Assembly: GCF_004345825.1 (NCBI RefSeq)
Contig: NZ_SLXM01000008.1
Coordinates: 62,001 to 126,000 of the forward strand
DNA length: 64,000 bases
Reading direction: 5' to 3'
Origin: Tenacibaculum skagerrakense
Lineage (GTDB): Bacteria; Bacteroidota; Bacteroidia; Flavobacteriales; Flavobacteriaceae
The first letter of the stretch is position 1. Every line of letters begins with the position of its first letter. This document shows positions 17,694-25,258 of this stretch, piece by piece. Both the position numbers and the translations under genes were made by a program. The notes under the pieces were generated by a model, which did not search any database, was not told the origin of the DNA, and saw only the letters and a program-made list of their open reading frames with translations.

Positions 17694-17917
17694 TGTATAT
17701 TTTAAAGTTTGATGTTGTTGATTTTTTTCAACATTTCCTGAAAACGTTATTGGAGTTTCAGGTTCTCTTATAAATACCTATCTATCAGACGATATTTTAT
17801 AACTTACCTGCAATAACGGAAAAAATAACAAAAATTTAACATTTTATTATGGTTTAATTTTGGCTCAAGCTAAATTTGCCTTTTGAAATTCGTATTATTG
17901 ACTTAAAAACTAGCATA
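17694..17917. promoter_or_regulatory. Intergenic control region with -7 box and small hairpins
   Basis: TAAATTTG at 17871-17878 fits the -7 consensus for the GNAT gene. CCTGAAA (17737-17743) and TTTCAGG (17756-17762) are inverted. The 12-mer TTTCAGGTTCTC (17756-17767) also occurs in the type-1 REP element at 7817-7828, so this may be a decayed copy of that element. No ORF is seen. Confidence 0.45.
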
Positions 17918-18421
17918 ATGTTATTAGAAAGTGATAGATTAATAATACGAGAGGCTGCAGTTGAAGAAGCTCCTTTTTACTTCAAATTGTTTAATGATCC
18001 AGACTGGATTACTTATATAAATGATAAGGGATTGAGGTCTGTAGAGGAAACAAGAGCTTACCTAGAAGATATTTTACTAAAGAACGCACTTTTAAATGGT
18101 TTAGGCTTTTTTACTATTATTTCTAAAGACGCGGATGAACCAATAGGAATGTCATCTGCTTTACAAAGAGAAAACTTGGATTTTATAGATGTAGGGTATG
18201 CATTACTACCTAAGAGTAGAGGTAAGGGGTTTGCTAGTGAAGCTACGTTATTAATGATGGATTATATAAAAGAAAAGTTTCAACAAAAAAAAGTGTATGC
18301 TTTTACTATTCCTAATAATGAAAAGTCGCAACGCTTACTTGAAAACCTAGGGTTTGTTTTTGTAGGGATGAAAAGTATTTTTGAAGGTAAAGAAGATTGT
18401 GTTTATGAGTTTACGTTTTAA
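17918..18421 (+). CDS. GNAT family N-acetyltransferase (RimJ/RimL-like)
   Basis: 167 residues from ATG at 17918. A TTG-initiated extension to 17876 would overlap the -7 box and give a non-family N-terminus, so I rejected it. The chain opens LLESDRLIIREAAVEEAPFY. The acetyl-CoA loop is VGYALLPKSRGKGFASEATLL, read as SRGKGFASEA, and the late motif is NNEKSQRLLENLGFVFVGM. The acceptor is unknown. It is followed after 3 bp by a VOC-family gene and then two cytochromes, so it probably heads a four-gene operon. Confidence 0.88.
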   Translation: MLLESDRLIIREAAVEEAPFYFKLFNDPDWITYINDKGLRSVEETRAYLEDILLKNALLNGLGFFTIISKDADEPIGMSSALQRENLDFIDVGYALLPKSRGKGFASEATLLMMDYIKEKFQQKKVYAFTIPNNEKSQRLLENLGFVFVGMKSIFEGKEDCVYEFTF

Positions 18422-18424
18422 ATT

Positions 18425-18811
18425 ATGAAAATTGAAAAACTACATCATGTAGCCATTATTTGCTCAAATTATGAAGTTTCGAAACGTTTCTACACCAAGG
18501 TTTTAGGTTTTGAGATTCAACAGGAAGTTTTTAGAGAAGAGAGAGCTTCTTATAAGCTAGACTTATGCTTAAATGGAACTTACGTAATAGAATTGTTTTC
18601 GTTTCCAAACCCGCCCAAAAGAGCATCTTTTCCAGAAGCAACTGGATTACGACATATCGCATTTGCTGTTAAGAACCTGGAAGAGTGGAAAGTGTATTTA
18701 GAATCCAATGAAGTTAGCTGTCAGGAAATACGAGTAGATGAATTTACAGGAAAACGTTTTTTCTTTTTTAATGATCCTGATAATTTACCAATTGAGTTAT
18801 ATGAAATATAA
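18425..18811 (+). CDS. VOC family (glyoxalase-like) protein, YaeR/GloA2 type
   Basis: 128 residues, a single vicinal-oxygen-chelate subunit. The four likely metal ligands are His8 (KLHHVAIIC), Glu56 (YVIELFSF), His77 (GLRHIAFAV) and Glu124 (LPIELYEI). The opening and the FNDPDNLPIELYE ending match the YaeR/SMU1112c type. The reaction is unknown; glyoxalase activity should not be assumed. It starts 3 bp after the GNAT stop, so it is co-transcribed. Confidence 0.88.
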   Translation: MKIEKLHHVAIICSNYEVSKRFYTKVLGFEIQQEVFREERASYKLDLCLNGTYVIELFSFPNPPKRASFPEATGLRHIAFAVKNLEEWKVYLESNEVSCQEIRVDEFTGKRFFFFNDPDNLPIELYEI

Positions 18812-18825
18812 GTAAGCATAATCCA

Positions 18826-19248
18826 ATGAAAATTTCTGCAAATACCATATTTGGAAGTATTATAACTATTATATTATTATGTATGATTTTATGGATGGTA
18901 AGAATACAAACGAAGCAAGAATATCCTGATGTTACTGATAAAGTTGTAAAAGCTAGAGTTATGAAACAGTCAGTAGAAAGAGGTAGAGCTATATTTTTGG
19001 ATGAAGGTTGCTATCGTTGCCATAAACCAGATAAAAGAGATGGATTTATTCGTGGAGTTACAAGTAGGGTTTCAAGAGAATGGTTGTTTCAGTTTATAAG
19101 AGATGAATCATCTTTAATTAAAGGTAAAGATTCAATAGTATTAGCTTTAAAAGAATTGTATAATTGGTCAAATGGAGAACATGATAAGAAACATTTGACA
19201 AACCAAGAACTAACTGATATTTTGAACTATTTGGATAGTTATAAATAA
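18826..19248 (+). CDS. Membrane-anchored c-type cytochrome, tandem copy 1
   Basis: 140 residues. One N-terminal membrane helix (about 8-26) anchors a periplasmic monohaem domain with CYRCH (62-66). The closing helix LTNQELTDILNYLDSY is typical of class I cytochromes. There is no methionine anywhere after the haem motif, so the usual distal Met ligand is missing. His119 (SNGEHDKKHL) is shared in position with the neighbouring copy and may replace it. The first 13 residues and 39 bases are identical to the next gene, which begins directly after this stop. An electron-transfer role is inferred; partners are unknown. Confidence 0.85.
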   Translation: MKISANTIFGSIITIILLCMILWMVRIQTKQEYPDVTDKVVKARVMKQSVERGRAIFLDEGCYRCHKPDKRDGFIRGVTSRVSREWLFQFIRDESSLIKGKDSIVLALKELYNWSNGEHDKKHLTNQELTDILNYLDSYK

Positions 19249-19686
19249 ATGAAAATTTCTGCAAATACCATATTTGGAAGTATTATATCTGTAGTTTTAT
19301 TATTCATGATTTCATGGATGGTAAGAATACAAACAGCAACTGATTATAATCCAGCAAAACATACTCTGAAAGGTGAAATAGAAGAGCAAGTTGACCCTTT
19401 GTTGTTGTTGTCTATGGAAAGAGGAAAAGATTTATGGATGAATGAAGGTTGTAATAGTTGTCACAAACTAGCTTTTAGAGATGGCTTTAGAAGAGGGTTA
19501 AAAGAACGATGGGAAATAAAATGGTTGATTCAGTATATTAAGGATGAGCAGGTTTTAATTAATCAGAAAGATGTTGATGTAATTACTTTGAATGCAGAAT
19601 GGCAATCCAATAAATCAGAACATAATAATCCTAAGCTTTCAGAAAGTGATATTATGGATATTTTAAATTATGTTGATGGTTACTAA
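19249..19686 (+). CDS. Membrane-anchored c-type cytochrome, tandem copy 2
   Basis: 145 residues, a paralogue of the preceding gene with zero bases between stop and start. It shares the N-terminal MKISANTIFGSII anchor and then IQT, diverging afterwards. The haem motif is CNSCH (68-72), and the conserved candidate ligand is His125 (NKSEHNNPKL). Met136 lies in the last helix and is unlikely to reach the haem. The stop overlaps that of the converging rimM gene by two bases, and no terminator separates them. Confidence 0.85.
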   Translation: MKISANTIFGSIISVVLLFMISWMVRIQTATDYNPAKHTLKGEIEEQVDPLLLLSMERGKDLWMNEGCNSCHKLAFRDGFRRGLKERWEIKWLIQYIKDEQVLINQKDVDVITLNAEWQSNKSEHNNPKLSESDIMDILNYVDGY

Positions 19687-20210
19687 TTGATGTATAAATC
19701 AATTAATCCTTCAGGAGTTTCAACTTCAATAGTTTTATTTTCTCTATCAACTTTTTTAATGAAATCATCTATCATCGGAATAAAAACTTCAATTCCGTCT
19801 CTGTCAATTTCAAATAAAGGTTGAGCAGCAGTATCGTTAATATTTGTAATAATACCAACATTACCAAAAGAAGTGTCTTTAATTATAAAACCTATAACTT
19901 CGTGAAAATAGAATTTGTTTCCTGTAAGTTTAGGAAGGAATGTAAGTGGTAAGTAAATACCTGATCGTAAAATGGCCTCAGCGTCTTGTTCAGAATCTAC
20001 ACCTTCAAATTTTACACGAAGCATTGTGCCTTTGCTTAATGAAGATTTTTCAATAAAAAAAGGAACCAGATTATTGCCGAGTTCGACAAATACTGATTCC
20101 AAATTTCCGTACAGATCAGGCTCATCAGTATCTAATTTGATAACTACTTCGCCTTTAAAACTGTGTTTTTTAACGATTTTGCCAAGATAAAAACAATCCT
20201 TTGTTTGCAT
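19683..20210 (-). CDS. rimM: 16S rRNA processing protein RimM
   Basis: 175 residues, normal length. The N-terminal RimM domain begins DCFYLGKIVKKHSFKGEVVI and the C-terminal PRC-barrel domain includes NKFYFHEVIGFIIKD and LFEIDRDGIEVFIPMIDDFI. It assists maturation of the 30S head domain and binds S19. It lies 14 bp after rpsP, the usual Flavobacteriaceae pairing, and its end overlaps the stop of the converging cytochrome gene. Confidence 0.96.
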   Translation of the reverse strand: MQTKDCFYLGKIVKKHSFKGEVVIKLDTDEPDLYGNLESVFVELGNNLVPFFIEKSSLSKGTMLRVKFEGVDSEQDAEAILRSGIYLPLTFLPKLTGNKFYFHEVIGFIIKDTSFGNVGIITNINDTAAQPLFEIDRDGIEVFIPMIDDFIKKVDRENKTIEVETPEGLIDLYIN

Positions 20211-20224
20211 TATCGTTGTCTTTT

Positions 20225-20725
20225 TTACTCTTCGCTATCTCCACCTTCTTCAGTAGCAGCGTCTTCGCTATCTACTACAGGAGCTTTTGCAGCAATACGA
20301 GCTTCGTTAGCCGCTTTTTCAGCTTCTAAAGCCTTAGCTTTAGCATCTTCTTGAGCTTTTGCTAAACTATCTGTTTTACCAGCAACTTTAGCAGCTTTTT
20401 CCTCTAACCAAGCGTTGAACTTTGCTTCAGCTTGCTCTTCAGTTAAAGCACCTTTTCTAACACCACCCGCTAAGTGATTCTTTAATAAAGCACCTTTATA
20501 AGATAAAATTGCTTTTGCAGTGTCAGTAGGTTGAGCACCATTTTGTAACCACTTTACAGCAGCATCAACATCTAAATTGATAGTTGCTGGGTTTGTTGTT
20601 GGTTGGTAAGTTCCGATTTTCTCTAAGAAACGACCGTCTCTTTTAGCTCTTGAATCGGCAGCTACTACCCAATAAAATGGTTTTCCTTTTTTACCGTGTC
20701 TTTGTAAACGAATTTTTACAGGCAT
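20225..20725 (-). CDS. rpsP: 30S ribosomal protein S16 with alanine-rich C-terminal extension
   Basis: 166 residues. The S16 core occupies about 1-80 (MPVKIRLQRHGKKGKPFYWV and SRAKRDGRFLEKIGTYQP). The rest is a helical Ala/Lys/Glu-rich extension ending in an acidic tail (about 150-166). E. coli S16 has only about 82 residues; long tails of this sort are usual in Bacteroidota. It is the first gene of an rpsP-rimM operon and is preceded by an approximately 80-nt leader with two hairpins. Confidence 0.97.
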   Translation of the reverse strand: MPVKIRLQRHGKKGKPFYWVVAADSRAKRDGRFLEKIGTYQPTTNPATINLDVDAAVKWLQNGAQPTDTAKAILSYKGALLKNHLAGGVRKGALTEEQAEAKFNAWLEEKAAKVAGKTDSLAKAQEDAKAKALEAEKAANEARIAAKAPVVDSEDAATEEGGDSEE

Positions 20726-20739
20726 ACTTGTTAAATTTT

Positions 20740-20796
20740 AAGGTACACGACCTTGATTATTAATTATTAAATTAAATTTCCGAAACTAGGTCGGAA
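20740..20796 (-). promoter_or_regulatory. Structured 5' leader of rpsP
   Basis: On the reverse strand the leader holds hairpin A, TTCCGA...TCGGAA (20796-20778), and hairpin B, AAGGT...ACCTT (20754-20740). CGACCT inside hairpin A is exactly complementary to AGGTCG inside hairpin B, so the two could be exclusive with a longer-range pairing. This would suit autoregulation by S16 or a related factor. I have a vague memory of proposed S16 leader motifs in Flavobacteria but cannot confirm that this is one. Confidence 0.45.
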
Positions 20797-20807
20797 TTTT
20801 GAGTGTG

Positions 20808-20815
20808 CAAATGTA
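20808..20815 (-). promoter_or_regulatory. Putative -7 box of the rpsP-rimM operon
   Basis: Reverse-strand TACATTTG matches TAnnTTTG and lies 82 bp before the rpsP ATG, which allows room for the structured leader. No TTG was found at the expected -33 position. Confidence 0.5.
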
Positions 20816-20862
20816 TTAAATCTTTTTAATAAAAAAGCTTTTTGAAGTATTAATTTAAAAGA

Positions 20863-20889
20863 AAAAGCACCTGTAAATCAGATGCTTTT
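20863..20889 (-). terminator. Rho-independent terminator after the cold-shock gene
   Basis: An 11-bp stem (20863-20873 with 20879-20889) has one G-U pair in the reverse-strand RNA, and is followed by a U tract. Confidence 0.7.
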
Positions 20890-20913
20890 AAAAAAATTAA
20901 ATGTTGTTATATA

Positions 20914-21105
20914 TTAAATTACTCTAACACTTACAGCGTTTAATCCTTTTTTACCGTCTTTAAGTTCAAATTCTACTTCGTCACCTTGTTTAACTTCGTC
21001 AACTAAACCTGAGATGTGTACAAAGTATTCTGTACCTGAATTTGATTCTGTGATGAATCCAAAGCCTTTAGATTCATTAAAGAACTTTACCGTTCCTTGT
21101 TTCAT
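20914..21105 (-). CDS. Cold-shock domain protein (CspA family)
   Basis: 63 residues from ATG at 21105. The in-frame ATG at 21135 would add ten unrelated residues (MCLLIFNTFI), so I use the family start MKQGTVKFFNESKGFGFI. RNP1 is KGFGFI and RNP2 is YFVHISGL, the aromatic RNA-binding face of the five-stranded barrel; the ending GLNAVSVRVI is typical. It binds single-stranded RNA/DNA and acts as an RNA chaperone. It has its own terminator, so it is monocistronic. Confidence 0.95.
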   Translation of the reverse strand: MKQGTVKFFNESKGFGFITESNSGTEYFVHISGLVDEVKQGDEVEFELKDGKKGLNAVSVRVI

Positions 21106-21186
21106 TATAAATGTATTAAATATTAAAAGGCACAAGGTACTGCATAATTTTTTGTAAAAGCCTGTTTTTTTGAATTTTATTTCAGT

Positions 21187-22287
21187 TTATAATATATTTT
21201 TTTGATTTTGAAAAAAAGTGTCAGCTTGAAGCTTCATTAAATCGGTTGCTATTTTCTGTTTGTAGGCATACAGTTCTTCTTCAGATTTTAAATCTTCATA
21301 AATTTTTGTATTCAAATCGATATCAGTAGAAGCAATTTTATTGCGTTGATCTACTTGTTGTTGAATCCATGATTTCACTTGAGATTCTTGATTTTCCTGT
21401 TTATAATCATATTCTCCTTTATGACTTATAAGTTTGGTAAAAATAGGAGCAGTTTCTATAGCTAAAAACAATAAGAAAATAAAAAATGAAGGTAACCAAG
21501 GTAGTTGGTTTAAAGCTTCTATTCTCGCCATTAGTCCATCAAAATTTGATATAATGGGTTGCGTATTTGTTTCGGTGTCTTTTTGTTGTTGAATAAGTGC
21601 AGCTATAGCATTTTCCTTTGTTGTTATCTTTTCTGAGTTTAGTTGTTTTAATTCGGATAACTCTTTCAAAGAGGCATCGTGTTTTTGTCTTTTTTCTTTA
21701 TAAACAGGGCCTTTTCCTATTTTTTTAGTGCCTTCTCTTCCTTCGGCTTCGGCTATGTAGGTTTCGTATAAATTATTGGTTTCAGTTTCCTTTTGAGTAA
21801 TCTCTTCTTTTAACCCGTTTATTTCTGATTGTAAATTTTGTATTTCGGGAGTGAATTGTTGAGCAATTTGGGTTTTGTTATCAAGTGTCATTTGATTTTT
21901 CTTTGTTAACAAAACTTGATTAATTTCTTTTTCGAATATTTTTAGTTCCAAAGGTTTGGATATAACTACTGCAATAATCATTGCCAATAGTAAACGAGGT
22001 AAAACTTGTATAAATTCCTGACTCTTCTTTTCTCTTTTTTTTATGGTAGAAACAATAAAACGATCGAGGTTAAAAATTAGTAAACCCCAAATAAGACCGA
22101 AAAATATAGCGGTGTAAACATTGTCGAAAACTGTATATAAAGCATAACTCCCAGCTATGGCAGCCATTAAAGCGGTGAAAAATACGGTGGCACCAATTCC
22201 GGCGTATTTATTTTGCTCTCCGTTGGAACAATCTTTTATTAAATCTTGATCAACACCAGAACAAATCAGAAAAAATTGTTTGATCAT
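21187..22287 (-). CDS. DUF4407 membrane protein with central coiled coil
   Basis: 366 residues. The family opening ICSGVDQDLIKDCSNGEQNK is followed by two membrane helices (about 30-75, with LIWGLLIFNLDRFIVSTI). A third helix is at about 93-112. A long charged region at about 130-255 is predicted coiled coil (QNLQSEINGLKEEITQKETE). A fourth helix is at about 262-282 (LPSFFIFLLFLAIETAPIF), and a cytoplasmic helical tail ends the chain. The function of DUF4407 is unknown. It stands alone between the cold-shock gene and the M56 terminator. Confidence 0.85.
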   Translation of the reverse strand: MIKQFFLICSGVDQDLIKDCSNGEQNKYAGIGATVFFTALMAAIAGSYALYTVFDNVYTAIFFGLIWGLLIFNLDRFIVSTIKKREKKSQEFIQVLPRLLLAMIIAVVISKPLELKIFEKEINQVLLTKKNQMTLDNKTQIAQQFTPEIQNLQSEINGLKEEITQKETETNNLYETYIAEAEGREGTKKIGKGPVYKEKRQKHDASLKELSELKQLNSEKITTKENAIAALIQQQKDTETNTQPIISNFDGLMARIEALNQLPWLPSFFIFLLFLAIETAPIFTKLISHKGEYDYKQENQESQVKSWIQQQVDQRNKIASTDIDLNTKIYEDLKSEEELYAYKQKIATDLMKLQADTFFQNQKNIL

Positions 22288-22333
22288 AGTATAAGCTTAT
22301 ACTATAAGAACGATAGTTTCGATTTTATGTTAC

Positions 22334-22360
22334 AAAAAAAGCCTCTTTTATGAGGCTTTT
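22334..22360 (-). terminator. Rho-independent terminator of the blaI-M56 operon
   Basis: AAAAGCCTC (22337-22345) pairs with GAGGCTTTT (22352-22360). In the reverse-strand RNA it is followed by seven U residues. Confidence 0.85.
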
Positions 22361-22381
22361 AACATATTCATTTTAATTTGT

Positions 22382-24769
22382 TTACTGTCTTTTTACTGGT
22401 GGTGGAGGCGGAGGTGGAATATTAGTTTCATCAGTCTTTTTTACAACAGGGAATTTTTTTTCCGGATTTATAATTTCTCCTTTTTTATTCACTTGTTGTC
22501 CCCAACGATTATAATACCTTGTTCCTTCCTTGTTTGTGATATAGTAAATAGTTTTATCATCCACTTTAACCGTACCTTTACTAGGAGTTTGTTTTAAAAC
22601 TTTTTGTTTTGGTGGTGGAGGTGGGGGTGGAATATTAGTTTTGTCTCCTTTTTTTACAACAGGGAATTTTTTCTCTGGATTAATAATTTCACCATTCTTG
22701 TTAACTTCCTGTCCCCAACGATTATAATACTTTGTTCCTTTAGTGTTTGTAATATAGTACAAATCTTGGTTATTTATTTTAACCATTCCTTTTTTTGATT
22801 TGTCCTTTACTTCAATTTTGACAGGTCGGGCTTTTTTATCTTTCGAGTATTTTCTTGTTTGGTTTAACCATTTACGATATGCTTCCTTAACTTTTTGTTT
22901 TTCTTCTTCAGAAGCATCTGGAGCGGGTGGTGGTGGTGGAATGTATAGTTTATCCTCTTCTGTTAACTCACTCGGCAATCTGTAATAAAAATCATTTACC
23001 TTCTTAATTTTAACATAAGGTGCATATGGGCGAACCGCACGATTAATTTTACGTCTATTTTCTCTTGTAAGTCGGAAATATTTCGATCCTAAGTCTGAGT
23101 ATAACTGATCTAATTCATTTTTACGCTCAGGCTCGCTTTCAATATAATGAGGTTTTAGTTGCCTCAGCTTATCATATTTCTTCTTTAGTTTTTTATAATC
23201 TGAAATCTTTTCTGATTGATCGATGTCTAGCTTATTTATTTCTTGATTAGAACTTTTAGCTGACTTTTGTATCTCAACCTTAAGAGGATCGATATTTTTT
23301 TGACTGAGCTCGGTAGTATATACTTTTTGAGTTGTGCCTTTTTTACGCTGTTCTGAGCTATAAGAAATTTCACTATTTGTTGCTTGAATAGAAGTTTCCT
23401 TTATGTGGTTTGCTTCAGATTTTAGATTTCGTTTTGTAGCTTTTTGAGTGGTTTTCTCTTTTTTGTTAGCAATCATCCCATTCTGATTGATATATTGCTT
23501 TTTATTCGGGTGTAATGTAAAACCTAATGTTTTCCATGCGGTATTTTTCAATCCTTTGAAGTAAACTTCATTATTTGTGATTTTAATCGTAAATGCGTAA
23601 GCTCCTTGATCTACATTTGATTTGTTAGTGAAACCCCAATCTGTGATTGTAAATTCCTTATTCATAGGAACTTTTAGTTTTGCCCAACGTTCGCAATTGT
23701 AGCATTTTAAGATAGTATTATTATCTATTTTTTCAATTGAAGCAAGAAATGTATGCTTCGAGTTATCTTTGTTTTCAATGCTAGATTTTAAAGCGTCTTT
23801 GTCTGATAATTTTCTCTTGATATCTTCCAAAGGAGAAATGTTTGTTTCTTCACTTTTAGGGAATTCTAGATTTGAAATATCTGAATCTAAAAGTGAATTG
23901 TTTTTCATTTCATAGCTTTCTACTCTTTCTGCGAAAACATAAATACTTCCTGTTAGCAGTGGTATTACTGCTAGTTTTTTCAGCCAATTATTGACTTTTG
24001 ATGTTCGTGTGCTCATCATAACTAATCGTTTTTTTGTTAATGAATAATTCAAATTACTGGCCAGGTAATAATCGTTGTTCCAAGCAGCTTTGTTTAATAA
24101 CAAATGTTGATACTCAGAAATATTTTTATGAAGGTGAATCACCTTGTTATCTGCAATAAACTCGTGGTTTAGTTGAATAAGTTTTTTTAAGAAGTAGAAT
24201 AAAGGATTGAACCAAAATATTATTTTCAATAATTCAATTAATAATACATCTATTGTATGTCGTTGTGTGACATGTGTTAATTCATGTGTAAGTAATTCTT
24301 CTTCTAACTTTTCGTTTTTATATTCTTCTTTATTGATAAAAATGTAATTCCAAAATGTATGCGGACTAATTAAATCTTCAACTAAAACAAGCGTAGCATT
24401 ATCAATTTTGATTTTTGTGTTCTGCCTTATCTTTAATATGATTTTAGATAGGTTTACGATGAAACGAACAAAGAATACTGTTGAAATAACTAGAGACAAG
24501 ATTCCAGCAATTGTCCAATAGCTAATTTCTTTTTTCTGTTGAAGTATTTCCCTGTTTAATAACTCTCCGTTAAAGTCAAGCGGAAAATCTAGCGTTTCAA
24601 CAGGCACGTAGATGTTAATTACATATAATGGTACCAAAAATGAAAATAATACGCTTCCCAAAAGATATGCACGATTGAATTGATGCATTTTTTCTTTTTC
24701 TAACAGAAGCTTGTAAAAAACAAGCAAGAGTAGTAGGCAAATTGACGATTTAATTAAATAAGCAATCAT
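22382..24769 (-). CDS. M56 family (BlaR1-type) membrane metalloprotease/sensor with tandem proline-rich repeats
   Basis: 795 residues. Membrane helices at about 5-23, 35-53 and 87-110 flank the zinc protease motif THELTHVTQRH (His162, Glu163, His166), with the third ligand Glu203 in NHEFIADNKV. A fourth helix (about 265-283) leads to a long periplasmic part. There is no penicillin-binding domain, so beta-lactams are not the evident signal. The C-terminus carries two tandem copies (residues 660-730 and 731-795) of a module containing YNRWGQ and EKKFPVVKK and ending in seven prolines; an earlier IPPPPPAP stretch precedes them. The ATG overlaps the blaI stop (ATGA), so the pair is translationally coupled. 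By analogy it cleaves or inactivates the BlaI-type repressor when stimulated. Confidence 0.88.
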   Translation of the reverse strand: MIAYLIKSSICLLLLLVFYKLLLEKEKMHQFNRAYLLGSVLFSFLVPLYVINIYVPVETLDFPLDFNGELLNREILQQKKEISYWTIAGILSLVISTVFFVRFIVNLSKIILKIRQNTKIKIDNATLVLVEDLISPHTFWNYIFINKEEYKNEKLEEELLTHELTHVTQRHTIDVLLIELLKIIFWFNPLFYFLKKLIQLNHEFIADNKVIHLHKNISEYQHLLLNKAAWNNDYYLASNLNYSLTKKRLVMMSTRTSKVNNWLKKLAVIPLLTGSIYVFAERVESYEMKNNSLLDSDISNLEFPKSEETNISPLEDIKRKLSDKDALKSSIENKDNSKHTFLASIEKIDNNTILKCYNCERWAKLKVPMNKEFTITDWGFTNKSNVDQGAYAFTIKITNNEVYFKGLKNTAWKTLGFTLHPNKKQYINQNGMIANKKEKTTQKATKRNLKSEANHIKETSIQATNSEISYSSEQRKKGTTQKVYTTELSQKNIDPLKVEIQKSAKSSNQEINKLDIDQSEKISDYKKLKKKYDKLRQLKPHYIESEPERKNELDQLYSDLGSKYFRLTRENRRKINRAVRPYAPYVKIKKVNDFYYRLPSELTEEDKLYIPPPPPAPDASEEEKQKVKEAYRKWLNQTRKYSKDKKARPVKIEVKDKSKKGMVKINNQDLYYITNTKGTKYYNRWGQEVNKNGEIINPEKKFPVVKKGDKTNIPPPPPPPKQKVLKQTPSKGTVKVDDKTIYYITNKEGTRYYNRWGQQVNKKGEIINPEKKFPVVKKTDETNIPPPPPPPVKRQ
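22385..22792 (-). repeat. Tandem duplication inside the M56 gene
   Basis: Two in-frame units (22580-22792 and 22385-22579) encode 71- and 65-residue copies sharing YYITN, KYYNRWGQ/RYYNRWGQ, GEIINPEKKFPVVKK and a Pro7 tract. The high similarity suggests a fairly recent duplication. Confidence 0.8.
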
Positions 24770-25137
24770 TTCTTTTGTTCTTTAATTTGATTGTCTATAA
24801 TCTTACGAAGTTCTTCTAATTCAGAAACCGATAAATCTGTTTCCTTTGTAAAGAAGGAAGCAAACTGGCTTGCAGAATCATTAAAGAAATTCTTTATCAA
24901 ACCGTTAACATGCTTAGAGAAATAATCTGTTTTTTTTACGAGAGGATAATATTCTCTTGACTTTCCAAATAATTTATAATCTATAAAACCTTTTTCATGC
25001 ATTCTCTTTAACAGCGTTGCTACAGTTGTGGTTGCAGGTTTTGGTTCTGGAAATTCAGCAAGGATATCTTTCATGAATCCTTTTTTTAGTTTCCATAATA
25101 ATTGCATTAACTGTTCTTCTGTTTTGCTCAATTGCAT
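24766..25137 (-). CDS. BlaI/MecI/CopY family repressor
   Basis: 123 residues, the usual length. A winged helix (KTEEQLMQLLWKLKKGFMKD, then TTVATLLKRMHEKGFIDYK) is followed by a dimerisation tail (DSASQFASFFTKETDLSVSE, then LEELRKIIDNQIKEQ). The stretch around residues 84-104, NDSASQFASFF, is where such repressors are cleaved by their M56 partner. Four palindromes TTCTAC-AAAC-GTAGAA lie immediately upstream, one overlapping the -7 box, so it almost certainly represses its own operon. The M56 gene follows with a 4-base overlap. Confidence 0.93.
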   Translation of the reverse strand: MQLSKTEEQLMQLLWKLKKGFMKDILAEFPEPKPATTTVATLLKRMHEKGFIDYKLFGKSREYYPLVKKTDYFSKHVNGLIKNFFNDSASQFASFFTKETDLSVSELEELRKIIDNQIKEQKK

Positions 25138-25226
25138 TTCTACGAATTTAGAATTAACTCTACAAATGTAGAAATAAAAATTAAATTCTACAAGCTTAGA
25201 ACAAAAGTTTTTCTACAAACGTAGAA
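25138..25226. promoter_or_regulatory. blaI-M56 promoter with four palindromic operators
   Basis: Copies of a 16-bp palindrome lie at 25138-25153 (TTCTACGAATTTAGAA), 25158-25173 (CTCTACAAATGTAGAA), 25186-25201 (TTCTACAAGCTTAGAA) and 25211-25226 (TTCTACAAACGTAGAA). The second contains TACAAATGTA, the classic BlaI core TACAnnTGTA, and read on the reverse strand it includes TACATTTG, a perfect -7 box. A reverse-strand TTG in the third copy lies 20 bp upstream as the -33 element. Repressor binding would therefore cover the promoter directly. Confidence 0.85.
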
Positions 25227-25258
25227 GAAGTTTGTAATAATGCCTTTTCTAAAGAGTT

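Noticed and set aside
17876-17917. TTG-initiated extension of the GNAT gene
   Set aside because: It starts inside a TAnnTTTG box and adds residues not found in the family; the ATG at 17918 gives the normal N-terminus.
21106-21135. Ten-residue upstream extension of the cold-shock protein
   Set aside because: MCLLIFNTFI is not part of any cold-shock domain; the ATG at 21105 matches the family start.
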